NCBI RefSeq assembly: GCF_000497045.1
Contig: NW_015961988.1
Location: 124,001-188,000, forward strand
Length of the DNA stretch: 64,000 nt
Source: Kalmanozyma brasiliensis GHG001
Taxonomy: Eukaryota; Basidiomycota; Ustilaginomycetes; Ustilaginales
Direction of reading: 5' to 3'
Under the pieces are notes generated by a model. It did no database searches. It had not been told where the DNA came from and saw only the letters and a list, made by a program, of their open reading frames with translations. The translations under genes and the position numbers were made by a program. Below, in pieces: positions 40,601 to 48,311 of the stretch; within the stretch, counting starts at the first letter, position 1, and the number at the start of each line of letters is the position of its first letter.

Positions 40601-40900
40601 GGAGGGCTTTTCGGCCACGCACAGAATCCTCATGCCTGGAATTAGTGATGACGGAGGCTGGACAGATGCTGATGCCTGGCTCGCAATCGTTCTTATGCGT
40701 GGCCAGAGGTGTGTCTGCGAGTGGTACGGTCGTGAGATGGAGATGCGGGGTGCAGTGGCGGTCTGAATCGTGGCGAGTGAGTAGCGGGTGCCTTCCTGGT
40801 GTTGTGCGGCGAGAGGTCGTGGCACATGGTAGCTGGAGGTCGGTAGGGAAGTTGACGCCTTTCGACAGCGCTCGAGTATACGACTGCGGACTAATAGCAT
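37667..40900 (-). CDS. TOP3: DNA topoisomerase III (type IA) with possible mitochondrial presequence
   Basis: The enzyme cuts and passes single strands and, with a RecQ helicase and Rmi1, dissolves double Holliday junctions. From the internal Met at 40633 (MRILCVAEKPSIAKSI) the toprim domain follows, with IWTDCDREGE for the acidic metal triad and VISYGPCQFPTLGF. The catalytic Tyr is in FLSYPRTETDQY (residue 435 of the long form, 346 of the short). The C-terminal third adds an RG-rich segment (about 770), two GRF-type zinc fingers (about 843-890 and 930-972) and two CCHC knuckles (CFRCGQEGHWASDC and CFRCGKKGHWSSDC), an arrangement like animal TOP3A. The frame extends 89 residues upstream to 40900. 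That extension is rich in Arg, Ser and Thr, has few acids and starts MLLVRSRILERCRKAS, as in a mitochondrial presequence. Total 1077 residues, no intron. Confidence 0.93.
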   Translation of the reverse strand: MLLVRSRILERCRKASTSLPTSSYHVPRPLAAQHQEGTRYSLATIQTATAPRISISRPYHSQTHLWPRIRTIASQASASVQPPSSLIPGMRILCVAEKPSIAKSIANILARGHPSNRPGKDKFCRNYDFQYKMPGVQGMVDMTMTSVRGHLTSSDFGPAHKAWFSCSPADLFQAPIVTDISDDAKSIGVNLRMEARNADAVMIWTDCDREGEHIGSEIINEIRKVRRNIRVMRARFSAIIDSQIHAACQNTVELDWRAADAVESRIQLDLRIGAAFTRMQTLALQNRIPALNEGRQVISYGPCQFPTLGFVVDRYKKVVHFVPEPFWLLQVQKTRSMSGGDPSPDDPPDEIRKVVFNWDRVHLFDKRAVQVFRDLCRANPDATVETVTNKQTKKWKPYPLTTVELQKSGSRLLRLAPKRILDVAESLYQKGFLSYPRTETDQYDKDFDFTSLIAKQTADGAWGNIAQRLLDGAFERPRQGKQNDKAHPPIHPTSHANSLTGDDKRVYDYVTRRFLGSCWSDAIGSQTTVAIDIAGEKFHASGLTILQRNYLEVFTYDKWEGNLLPPFVQGETFRPTRLEMKEGSTSPPKLLTEADLVNLMDKNGIGTDATIAEHIAKVVERRYVMQVKEGKVTYLVPSTLGIGLVEGYNQLNLEKSLTKPLLRRETEFRMSLICAGQRTKADTVSESIEEYRQVFALTNRQFDGIAATVLQYLTDPNAGHEARAVELLDREEGDEDGLPDDDSDADSDGGFGGPGDGGNGGAPARGRGRGRATVAARGTRGARGGRGGAAAAAAAARPTRQPDPRNDTDEEKNTLSPPPPPPARIAAPSRTFNGSANEASGSKQCLCGETAAERATNKPGPNQGRRFFACAKPMGAPDKCDFFDWADAPSGSSSTRSTTTTTIPAKRNHPPEGDSDGWSSNMRKTAPGPKRCNCSLQAECKVSNSGANAGRSYWTCGRSAAHLRCKYFEWADEGGASANTGYGGSSNGGNSNAGGGGSGGASGGCFRCGQEGHWASDCPNPQQVFSNASSSSRGSSRGSSRGKTRGRGKGGSKGGGKDDGCFRCGKKGHWSSDCPGT

Positions 40901-41389
40901 GCCATGGACGGAAGCCGTGCCTTCGGGTCGACCTGTTGTGTGACCTGGCTAGCCGTGCACCACCATCATCGCAACCGTCGAGAGCATGTGGAGGTAGTCG
41001 TTGTCGAGCTTCGGCGTTCGTGCGGAAGAGGCGGGCGTAGTCGACCTCGGTTTGCTCGTGTGGACCGTGGATCAATGCAGCCTCGCAGTTACCAGCGATC
41101 GATACGAGCGTTCAGACGGTGATGGCGAGAGTCCTCGTCTTGTTGGAGAGCGGCGAGAAGAAAGGTTCGAGGCCGCTTGAGCTGCAATTAACACGGCTGA
41201 GTTGAAAACTTCGCGTTCTCGTGTGACTTTTTTCTCACGCGTCAGAGACCAACACTTCATCAAGTCACACAAAACTCAGCCAAAATCCGCTCAAAGCTTT
41301 GTCGAACTTCCGCACCATCGCCCTCATACAGCTGAGTCGATTCCGCATCGCTTAACAGAGGGCATACGTCCACATACATCAGCGGTCTT
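40901..41389 (-). promoter_or_regulatory. Upstream region of TOP3
   Basis: The 489 bases between the TOP3 start and the end of the transporter gene hold the TOP3 promoter and the transporter's 3' UTR. A perfect MCB box, ACGCGT, sits at 41237-41242, about 340 bases upstream of the long-form ATG. MBF sites are common at fungal DNA replication and repair genes, but one six-base match is weak evidence. Confidence 0.3.
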
Positions 41390-43660
41390 CTACGAACATC
41401 CGCCAGCACATCCACCACGGCAACCCGCACAAGTCCAAGCTTGAGCTCCGTTCTGCTTGAGCAACAGCGTCACAATGCTAGCCGCACCCTCTCCGAGCAC
41501 AAAGCCGCTGGCGACGATGATGATGCCGATCCCCGCCAGTGCGGAAGACGACTTGGATCTTTGCCCCGACGCAGATGCACGCTGACGCGAATGGTACCAA
41601 TGCGCAACCAGTCCACCGACCAGACGGGTCAGCGAAAAGTTGGGCGTGTTCAGCATGCCTACAGCGAAAGCGATGCCGCTCGGCACTAGCTTGGCCACCT
41701 TGGCGGCAGCGCTTGTCCCGACCTGACCCTCCTCGTGCAGCGCCTTGCTACGAGCTAGTGTCTTGATCACGCCCGTCACCGCGAAGATGGCTCCGAACAC
41801 GATCATGAACACGTTGACCTTGTCCGGCAAGTGTCCGTGATTCACCAGCCTGGCGAGGTTGAGCCAGACGGCAGCTGTCGGCGCAGGGAATTGCGGTCCA
41901 GGGATCTCGTACGCGTTCGTGTACAGCTTGTACGCAAAGCTGCTCACCAATATGCCGAGAGTGCTGCCGATCAGCTGGCCCTTGAACTGGGACCGTGGCG
42001 ACGCACCGACGAGGTGTCCGGTCTTGTAGTCCTGCATCAGGTCACCTGCTTGCATCGCACCTGCCTCCGAGATGCCTCCAGCGATCAAGTTGGCTACCAC
42101 ATTGCCTGGCTGCACAAGCGCAAAGATCAGCTGCGAGATCTTGCCGATACCGGAGACGGGGTTCAAGTCGGTCTCGCCGAGCGCACGAACGCCTAGGATA
42201 GCGAACAGCGAAGCCAGAACGATACCGAGGAGAGTCGCCCACAGTGAGATGCCCTCCGCGCCGAACGAGATGTAGATCAGAACGACTGCAATCAGTGTCG
42301 AACCCAGCAAGCCGGCGATGACCCATGCCTTTGGGGTCTGACGAGCGGGCGGCTCATGGTCTTCGTCCGCTTCCTCTTGAGCGTCGGCATCCGCATCACC
42401 GTGCCCTTGATCGTCGCTGCCCTGCTGTCGGCCCTGCTTCTTCTTTGCGGCCAGGCTTTTCAGGTCTCGGATGCCATTGCTTGCCACCAACGCCACCAGT
42501 CCAACGATGCTCTCCGAGCACATGATCGCCAGGCTGATCCAGAGGATCCATCCCTTGCTCCCTTCGTCCGAGTCGAGCGGATGGCCAGGCGCCCAACCTC
42601 GGAAGTACGCCAGCGGGCTCAATACGGCCCAACCAACGATTGCGCCAGCCGTCATGCTGACCGTGGTAGGCAAGCCCATGATGATGCCTTGTCCGATGTA
42701 GTTGAGGGAAGGCGTGAACCAGAAGCCCCACATTGACGCCAGGTTGTGCGGTGGGATGAAGTCGAACAGCGGCATCGCGTATAGCACGGGGATGTAGTAC
42801 GAGAGGATGGTGAATCCGGCGGATCCAGAGAAGGACCAAGCAAGCGCCTTCCAGCCTTTCGAGCTGTCGATCGAGTCTTGGTGGCCTTCCTGCTGGCTAT
42901 CGAGGTCGGCGTCGCTACGGTCCTGCTCGCTGAGGAGGGCTGTTCTCTCGTTGGCGGCTCCCACTTCGGCATCGTCCGAATAGCCTCGCCGCCTTCGTAT
43001 CGATGCATCGCCCACATCTGCGGTCGAAGTCTTCTGTCCGATCAGCGGCTTGTTGTGCAGCACGCCTATCAACTGCGCTGTCGCCGTTCCACTTGGGAAT
43101 GTCAGCTTCTCCTTGACGATCATCGGCTCGCGCAACGGCGAGGCGAAGAAGACGCCGAAGTAAGCCAGAGCGAAGCACCATCCCACGAGATGCACAAAGT
43201 CCAGATCGATCGGGTCACTACCGTCCTTCTCCCACGTCAGCTTCTTCAGCGCTGGGATGACGCCGACCAGGCCGGCCGAGAGCGGCATCACCCCAACGGC
43301 GGCTGCCGTCGTCTGCACCAGCACGTTCTCTTGCGGTGTGAACGGGCTCGACATGAGCACGAACCGTCGACCTGCCAGATCGAGGTGGCGGGGGAGGATG
43401 CGAAAGAGTGCGAACCCGAGCAGCGAGCTTTGAAGCGACATCATGCTGATCCAGCCGGATTGAAGGCCGAGGTAGAGATTGGTGAAGGCGAGGAGGCATC
43501 CGATCAGCAGGCCGGCGAGCACGGCTCGTATCGTAAAGTCGTCATCGACAGTATCGTCAGCAACCGGGGCGGCATGATGGTCTGTTGTGCTTGGACCGGA
43601 TCTCGAAGCTGCCGCAAGTGGCTCTGTCGACGAGCCACGCATCGTCGCCGTGGCAAGCAA
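41390..43660 (-). CDS. OPT-family oligopeptide or metal-chelate transporter
   Basis: This is a polytopic membrane transporter of 756 residues. After an N-terminal tail of about 40 residues come many hydrophobic segments, beginning AVLAGLLIGCLLAFTNLYLGLQSGW (in parts) with the following family block SMMSLQSSLLGFALFRILP. The middle has an acidic, Gln-rich cytosolic loop (HGDADADAQEEADEDHEP). The second half has GSTLIAVVLIYISFG, ISEAGAMQAGDLMQDYKTGHLVGASPRSQF and FPAPTAAVWLNLARLV, typical of OPT proteins of the YSL-like branch. Substrates in that branch are peptides or metal-nicotianamine/siderophore-like complexes; which applies here cannot be told. The protein ends in a Cys-rich tail (WTCAGCRGGCAGGCS), unusual for the family. 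It is divergent from the dioxygenase gene at 44125. Confidence 0.9.
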   Translation of the reverse strand: MLATATMRGSSTEPLAAASRSGPSTTDHHAAPVADDTVDDDFTIRAVLAGLLIGCLLAFTNLYLGLQSGWISMMSLQSSLLGFALFRILPRHLDLAGRRFVLMSSPFTPQENVLVQTTAAAVGVMPLSAGLVGVIPALKKLTWEKDGSDPIDLDFVHLVGWCFALAYFGVFFASPLREPMIVKEKLTFPSGTATAQLIGVLHNKPLIGQKTSTADVGDASIRRRRGYSDDAEVGAANERTALLSEQDRSDADLDSQQEGHQDSIDSSKGWKALAWSFSGSAGFTILSYYIPVLYAMPLFDFIPPHNLASMWGFWFTPSLNYIGQGIIMGLPTTVSMTAGAIVGWAVLSPLAYFRGWAPGHPLDSDEGSKGWILWISLAIMCSESIVGLVALVASNGIRDLKSLAAKKKQGRQQGSDDQGHGDADADAQEEADEDHEPPARQTPKAWVIAGLLGSTLIAVVLIYISFGAEGISLWATLLGIVLASLFAILGVRALGETDLNPVSGIGKISQLIFALVQPGNVVANLIAGGISEAGAMQAGDLMQDYKTGHLVGASPRSQFKGQLIGSTLGILVSSFAYKLYTNAYEIPGPQFPAPTAAVWLNLARLVNHGHLPDKVNVFMIVFGAIFAVTGVIKTLARSKALHEEGQVGTSAAAKVAKLVPSGIAFAVGMLNTPNFSLTRLVGGLVAHWYHSRQRASASGQRSKSSSALAGIGIIIVASGFVLGEGAASIVTLLLKQNGAQAWTCAGCRGGCAGGCS

Positions 43661-44124
43661 TGCCAGCTTGCACGGACAACGTCGAGTCTATGGTGAGCGA
43701 GAACAGGATCCTTGCGGCTCGTCACGACGTCATCTAGCCGTACTCTCCGCTCTTGGTGTATGTTGAGGCCCGGTAGATGCAACGCGTGTGCGAGCAATGG
43801 TTGTAGGAGAGCAACGGCAAGCTGAACGAAAGCTAGCATGTTGGACCCCGTCTCCTTCGGCTGTCTATCCAGTTGATTCCGTTGCGGCAATCTATGCACG
43901 GAATGGCGTCACGCGAGCGAAATTCCACCGCCTGTTACAGCGGCACACGCCGCGGTCTAGCTTGATTTTCCGGCTGTTCGGGAACGCACGGTGAGCGCGC
44001 CCGAGAAGCCGAAGCATCGCTGGTCAAAGCTTGATCATGAATGCGCAGCCAACACCTTCCATCACTGCGAACTACCACCATCATCGCGTCGATCACCTCC
44101 ATCATACCGGCTTCGCTCTTTGTC
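43661..44124. promoter_or_regulatory. Divergent promoter between the OPT transporter and the dioxygenase gene
   Basis: Only 464 bases separate the two start codons, so the genes may share regulatory sites. No clear TATA box is seen. The last 80 bases could instead encode 28 extra N-terminal residues of the dioxygenase (ATG at 44041). Confidence 0.4.
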
Positions 44125-45117
44125 ATGTCGTCCGACACCGCCGCAGCCGACGGCGCAAAGGGCTACCTGACACCGGACCAAATCGCCCAATTCCACCGCG
44201 ACGGCTACCTCCTCCTGCCCTCGTTCTTTGACCCTGCGCCGCTTCTCGCGCACTCCAAGTCGCTCATCTCGTCCTTCTCCCTCGCCGATCACCCGCTCAC
44301 CACCTTCTCCGCTGGCGAAGATGAGTCGCACGTTGGAGACCGGTACTTCCTCGACTCTGGCGATAAGATCCGGCATTTCTTCGAAGAAGGAGCCATCGAT
44401 CCTATCACCAAAACTCTCACAGTAGACAAGGACAAGGCGATCAACAAATGCGGTCATGGGTTGCATCTGCTCGACCCTGTCTTTCGCGACTTTTCCTTTT
44501 CGCCGCAGCTTCAGGGGGTGGCGCGCAGTTTGGGGGTGCACAAGGACCCACGCGTGCTGCAAAGCATGGTGATCTGCAAGCAGCCGAGCATTGGGGGTGC
44601 CGTACCGAGTCACAATGATTCCACCTTTTTGTATACGGATCCGCCGAGTGCGGTGGGCTTCTGGTTTGCGTTGGAGGACTGTACGACGAGCAACGGATGT
44701 TTGAGCTTCCTACCTGGCAGTCATCGATGGCCGAAAGGCACGAGTCCAAGCCCTTCGGACGCACCAAGGCCAGCCGACGCGCACAACGAAGCCCTGGGCA
44801 CGGCGAGGGGCATCAACAAGCGTTTTGTGCGCAAACAACCCTCCAACCCTGACGCAGGTACCACCTTCATTTCGATTGCGCAAAACGAGGAGGTCGAATG
44901 GGACGAATCCAAGGCCGAGATCGCAGAGTGCAAAGCAGGGACACTGGTGCTCATCCACGGCAGCGTCATGCACAAGAGCGAGAAGAACCTCAGCGACAGA
45001 AGTCGGTTCATCTACACATTCCACATGATTGAAGGTGAGGGAGCGAGGTACGACGAGAAGAACTGGTTGCAGCCGACACAAAAACATCCTTTCCCGCGAC
45101 TGTACGATGGCGCGTGA
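44125..45117 (+). CDS. PHYHD1-like Fe(II)/2-oxoglutarate dioxygenase (phytanoyl-CoA dioxygenase family)
   Basis: The protein belongs to the PhyH family of non-haem iron oxygenases that use 2-oxoglutarate and O2. From the Met at 44125 it has 330 residues. The N-terminal block YLTPDQIAQFHRDGYLLLPSFF is classic. The iron site is His163-x-Asp165 (PSHNDSTFLYTDP) and a distal His283 in IHGSVMHKSEKN, with Arg in the following SDRSRF for 2-oxoglutarate. The whole C-terminal block is close to animal PHYHD1, whose physiological substrate is not firmly known. An in-frame ATG at 44041 would add 28 residues (MRSQHLPSLRTTTIIAS, no acidic residue), which could be a mitochondrial presequence; the 44125 start lies directly before the conserved domain. 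The gene ends 76 bp from the convergent cysteine-synthase-like gene. Confidence 0.92.
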   Translation: MSSDTAAADGAKGYLTPDQIAQFHRDGYLLLPSFFDPAPLLAHSKSLISSFSLADHPLTTFSAGEDESHVGDRYFLDSGDKIRHFFEEGAIDPITKTLTVDKDKAINKCGHGLHLLDPVFRDFSFSPQLQGVARSLGVHKDPRVLQSMVICKQPSIGGAVPSHNDSTFLYTDPPSAVGFWFALEDCTTSNGCLSFLPGSHRWPKGTSPSPSDAPRPADAHNEALGTARGINKRFVRKQPSNPDAGTTFISIAQNEEVEWDESKAEIAECKAGTLVLIHGSVMHKSEKNLSDRSRFIYTFHMIEGEGARYDEKNWLQPTQKHPFPRLYDGA

Positions 45118-45193
45118 ATGCAATACAAGTGATATACAATTGCGAATGATGTGACAGACTATGCAAACAAAGAAAGATGGAGCAACGAAGGAA

Positions 45194-47674
45194 CTATGCG
45201 GAACCTTTGACGAGGTGTACGCCTTGCTTGGTGAGCGCCTCCCACCCACCTACGACGCTATACGCCTTGACACCTGCCTCGCGCAACACGCTGGTCGCTA
45301 GACGACCCGTCTCGCCGTCGTAATCGACCACGAGCGCTTCGCGCTGACTCTTGCGCAGGCAAGCCAGCATCTCGGGCAGCTCCAACGCGTTCAGCTCTGC
45401 GACGCCGTTGCCGGGGCATTCGTGCTCGACGCTCGGCTGTTCAACGAACCGCTTGTTCAGCTCGGTCCACTGGGTCGCGAGCAGCACGGCGTCCGCGTAC
45501 GGGCTAGGATCGTCAGCGTTGAGGCTGGACAGCGGGATGTTTCGTGCATGCGCCAGATGGCCCGCTGCAAAATCGCGACGGGAACGCAGATCGATGATCG
45601 CCGGTCGCAACAGGCCTGCGGACTGAACCGACGTTTCCGAATCCGACTCGGACGGATCCGAACTCAACTCGGATGGCGAAGGAAGCTCGACGTGCGACGA
45701 AGAAGAGAAGCGCGGGTAGACGAGCATCGTCTGCGCAGAAGCAACGTCCAACACCCAACTCGTCGAGTACTTGTACTGATCCACCTTGAACAGGTGCTCG
45801 TTGACGATGGGTGGGAAGAGTTCGGCGTCGCACTTGTCAAAGTACTCGTCGACGTATTGGAAGGGTAGATCGCAGCAGAGAAAGACGGCTTGGATGGGTT
45901 GACCATCGTTTTGCTGACGCAGCGCCTGCAGTGTTCCCGCCCGTTTTCTGCGCTCGAGCACCTGGAAGAGACCCTGCAGCGAAAAGCCAGAAGAGGGACC
46001 GCAGACGATGCCGTACCGACAGAGCTGCATGGACAGCGTGTAGCTTTCGCGCGAAGCGACGTCCTCGACGTCATCCACGAGGGGCTTCCAGGGAAAGTCG
46101 ACGGGTTCGAGCAGCTCGCGCGGACGAGGACCGGGGATCTTTTCCCCCCTCGCCACGCAGACGCCGACAATGTGCATATCGGGCTGGTCCTGCTTCAGAC
46201 GGGTGGCGGTACCCGTGATGGTGCCGCCCGTGCCCATGCCGCCTGCGAAGACGTTGATGTCGGGCAGCTGGGCGAGAAGTTGCGCGCCGGTCCAGCGTTC
46301 ATGCGCCGCAGGGTTGGCGGGGTTCTCGTACTGGTTTGGGTTGTAGACGCCTGGTTGGGAGCCTTGCGAGGCCGCTTTGGCGATGCCACCCATGGGATCT
46401 TGGGGCGGGGACTGGGAGGGACCGCCGAAAAGGGCCAGCTCGAGACCGAAGAAGCGCATCAGGGAAGATTTGGTGGGAGAGACCTTGTTCGACATCCATG
46501 CGCGCACTTTGGAAACGCCGTGCTGACGCGCGATCATCGACATCGAGGTGACGGTGGAGCCGGAGGAGGACTCGGTGACCGTGTGAATGGGTTGGGAGGC
46601 GCGCTGCTCGGGGGTCGAGTCGAGGGAGATGACGCCACCAGCCTCGAGGAGCGAGAGCGCTGTTGAGTAAAGTGGAGCATTGTGGATGGTGACGAGAGGT
46701 GGTGGCGATGATGGCAATGACGAGCAGGAGCAGCGATAGCAGTGTTAGCAGAGAGGGAGAAGGTCAGCATGCTGAAAGAATCAAAGACGATGCACGTCGA
46801 CACAAAGACCCTGCATTGGATCCTGTTTTTGACATTGTTACACCGGCGCTTCGTTGATCCTAAAATTCTCGCGAAATTCAGATGGCCCGCGGCAGCTGGT
46901 TTGAAATGGCGTGATCGAGCGCCAAATCACGCAATTGCGCCAGCTCTGAGCAAAGAGTGCAAAAGTTTGCACGCCCAGCACCTCTGGAGCCCGCCACAGC
47001 CCGAGCTCGCCATCGCCGCCCAAGTTGATATCAACTCTGGCGCCCCTTGCAGCCCACTTGCCCCCGCTATTGTTGCGCCCTTCCGGTGCATTGCAAAGCA
47101 CGTAAGAGCTGCAGCAGCGACCGGTCAATAGTCGATGCTAGATCTAATCTTATCTGCCCTCCTTCGTGTCGGCTAGGCAGATGAGATAGGAGATCGCTTG
47201 TCATGCTCCCGCCGCCTATTGTACCCTCACTATCTTATCTAGGGTCTGCGAGAAGCATGCTCCTGCCGAAGCAGCATTGTCCTTGCATCCTTCCGTCCGT
47301 CCTTCATGACCACATCCATCGTGAGGACTCCTCCGAGGATCGAGCTGGCGATAGCATCGCGAGGACAGACGTCGCGATGCAAAGAAGCTCGATTCTCGCC
47401 TCAGCCTTTCATCCAGCGATATGCAGAGTCTTTGGTCGGGCAACTGGACGCGGTACTTACCGGGCAAACTCTTGACATTGGTGGCGGGCAGAGCGGTGAG
47501 CATCTTGGCATAGATGCGCACGCCATCGTCGTGGTACGGATTGAGCTGGGGTGGCAATTCGACGAGTGGCAGCGGCGCGTTCTTGTCCGGGTTGAAGTAG
47601 TCGATCAGACTGTTGGGCCCAGCAAAGACGTTCATCCTGCTGGGATCGTAGGTGTGTTTTGAAGCTGTCGACAT
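45194..47674 (-). CDS. Cysteine-synthase-like PLP enzyme with C-terminal rhodanese-like domain, two exons
   Basis: Exon 1 (47674-47461) and exon 2 (46659-45194) are joined across an 801-bp GT-AG intron (donor GTAAGT), giving 559 residues. Exon 1 ends in ATNVKSLP and exon 2 continues ALSLLEAGG, restoring the PLP-lysine block (Lys68, the position of SVKDR in CysK). The fold-type II core continues with TESSSGSTV, FFGLELALFGGPSQ, the PLP-phosphate loop GGMGTGGTITG and CGPSSGFSLQG, as in the fungal cysteine synthase 2 (Mcy1/Cys12) group. Residues about 430-559 form a rhodanese fold (IIDLRSRRDFAAGHLAHARNIP), but the active-site loop reads VVDYDGETGR, with Asp where the catalytic Cys should be. The fusion suggests sulfur handling, probably with a non-catalytic rhodanese module. 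Reading exon 2 alone from the ATG at 46717 would drop the PLP lysine. Confidence 0.88.
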
Positions 47675-48311
47675 GTTTGCTAGGATAGGTGAGGTGATGA
47701 GGAGGTGATGGAGGGGGCGATGGGTGATGGCGACGAAAAGAGCGAGCGTCGATGTTAACTTTTCCAGCCTGCTGAGGTGGAAGGGCGGGCCGGGCGAGCG
47801 AGGGGCAAGGGTGTCGATCGAGACGGGCCAAAGCCGTGTGCTTCCGCTCTCGATGGAGGAGCAAGCGGTTCACGCGCCACGCTCGCGACCAAACTCGGTC
47901 CGCTCACCAGCGGTCGAATCCATCACAATCCACAGGACCACAGGCGGGCCCTCGATTTTGAACGAGGGCCCACCAGCGAGCAAGCGGAGAATTTTTCTTC
48001 ATGTCGCGAGCGGGTTCTTTCACAGACTGACCCGCAGGCCTAGACCGAGGCGATTATTCAAACGTGCATTTCCGCCGTCTCGCCTCCCAAAGTTTTCTTT
48101 GCTCGCACGTTCAATTTGATTTTCAAAGGGGGTTCGGGAAAGACTCTAAACCTGGGTCCCGATGCGGCGAGGCCTCTGAACAGTGAACACAGCACCACAT
48201 CGGATCAGATAACGAGGTTTAGCGGTATCATTAGCAACATAAGCATGAAAGTAGTATCGAGTCCATGAAAAAGAAATGTAACCGAAAGCGGATCCACGAC
48301 CGAGAGCCGGC
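47675..48311. other. Intergenic region, NDR-kinase gene end to cysteine-synthase-like gene start
   Basis: Both flanking genes are on the minus strand. The stretch contains the promoter and leader of the cysteine-synthase-like gene and the 3' UTR of the kinase gene. No gene or clear motif is seen. Confidence 0.4.
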
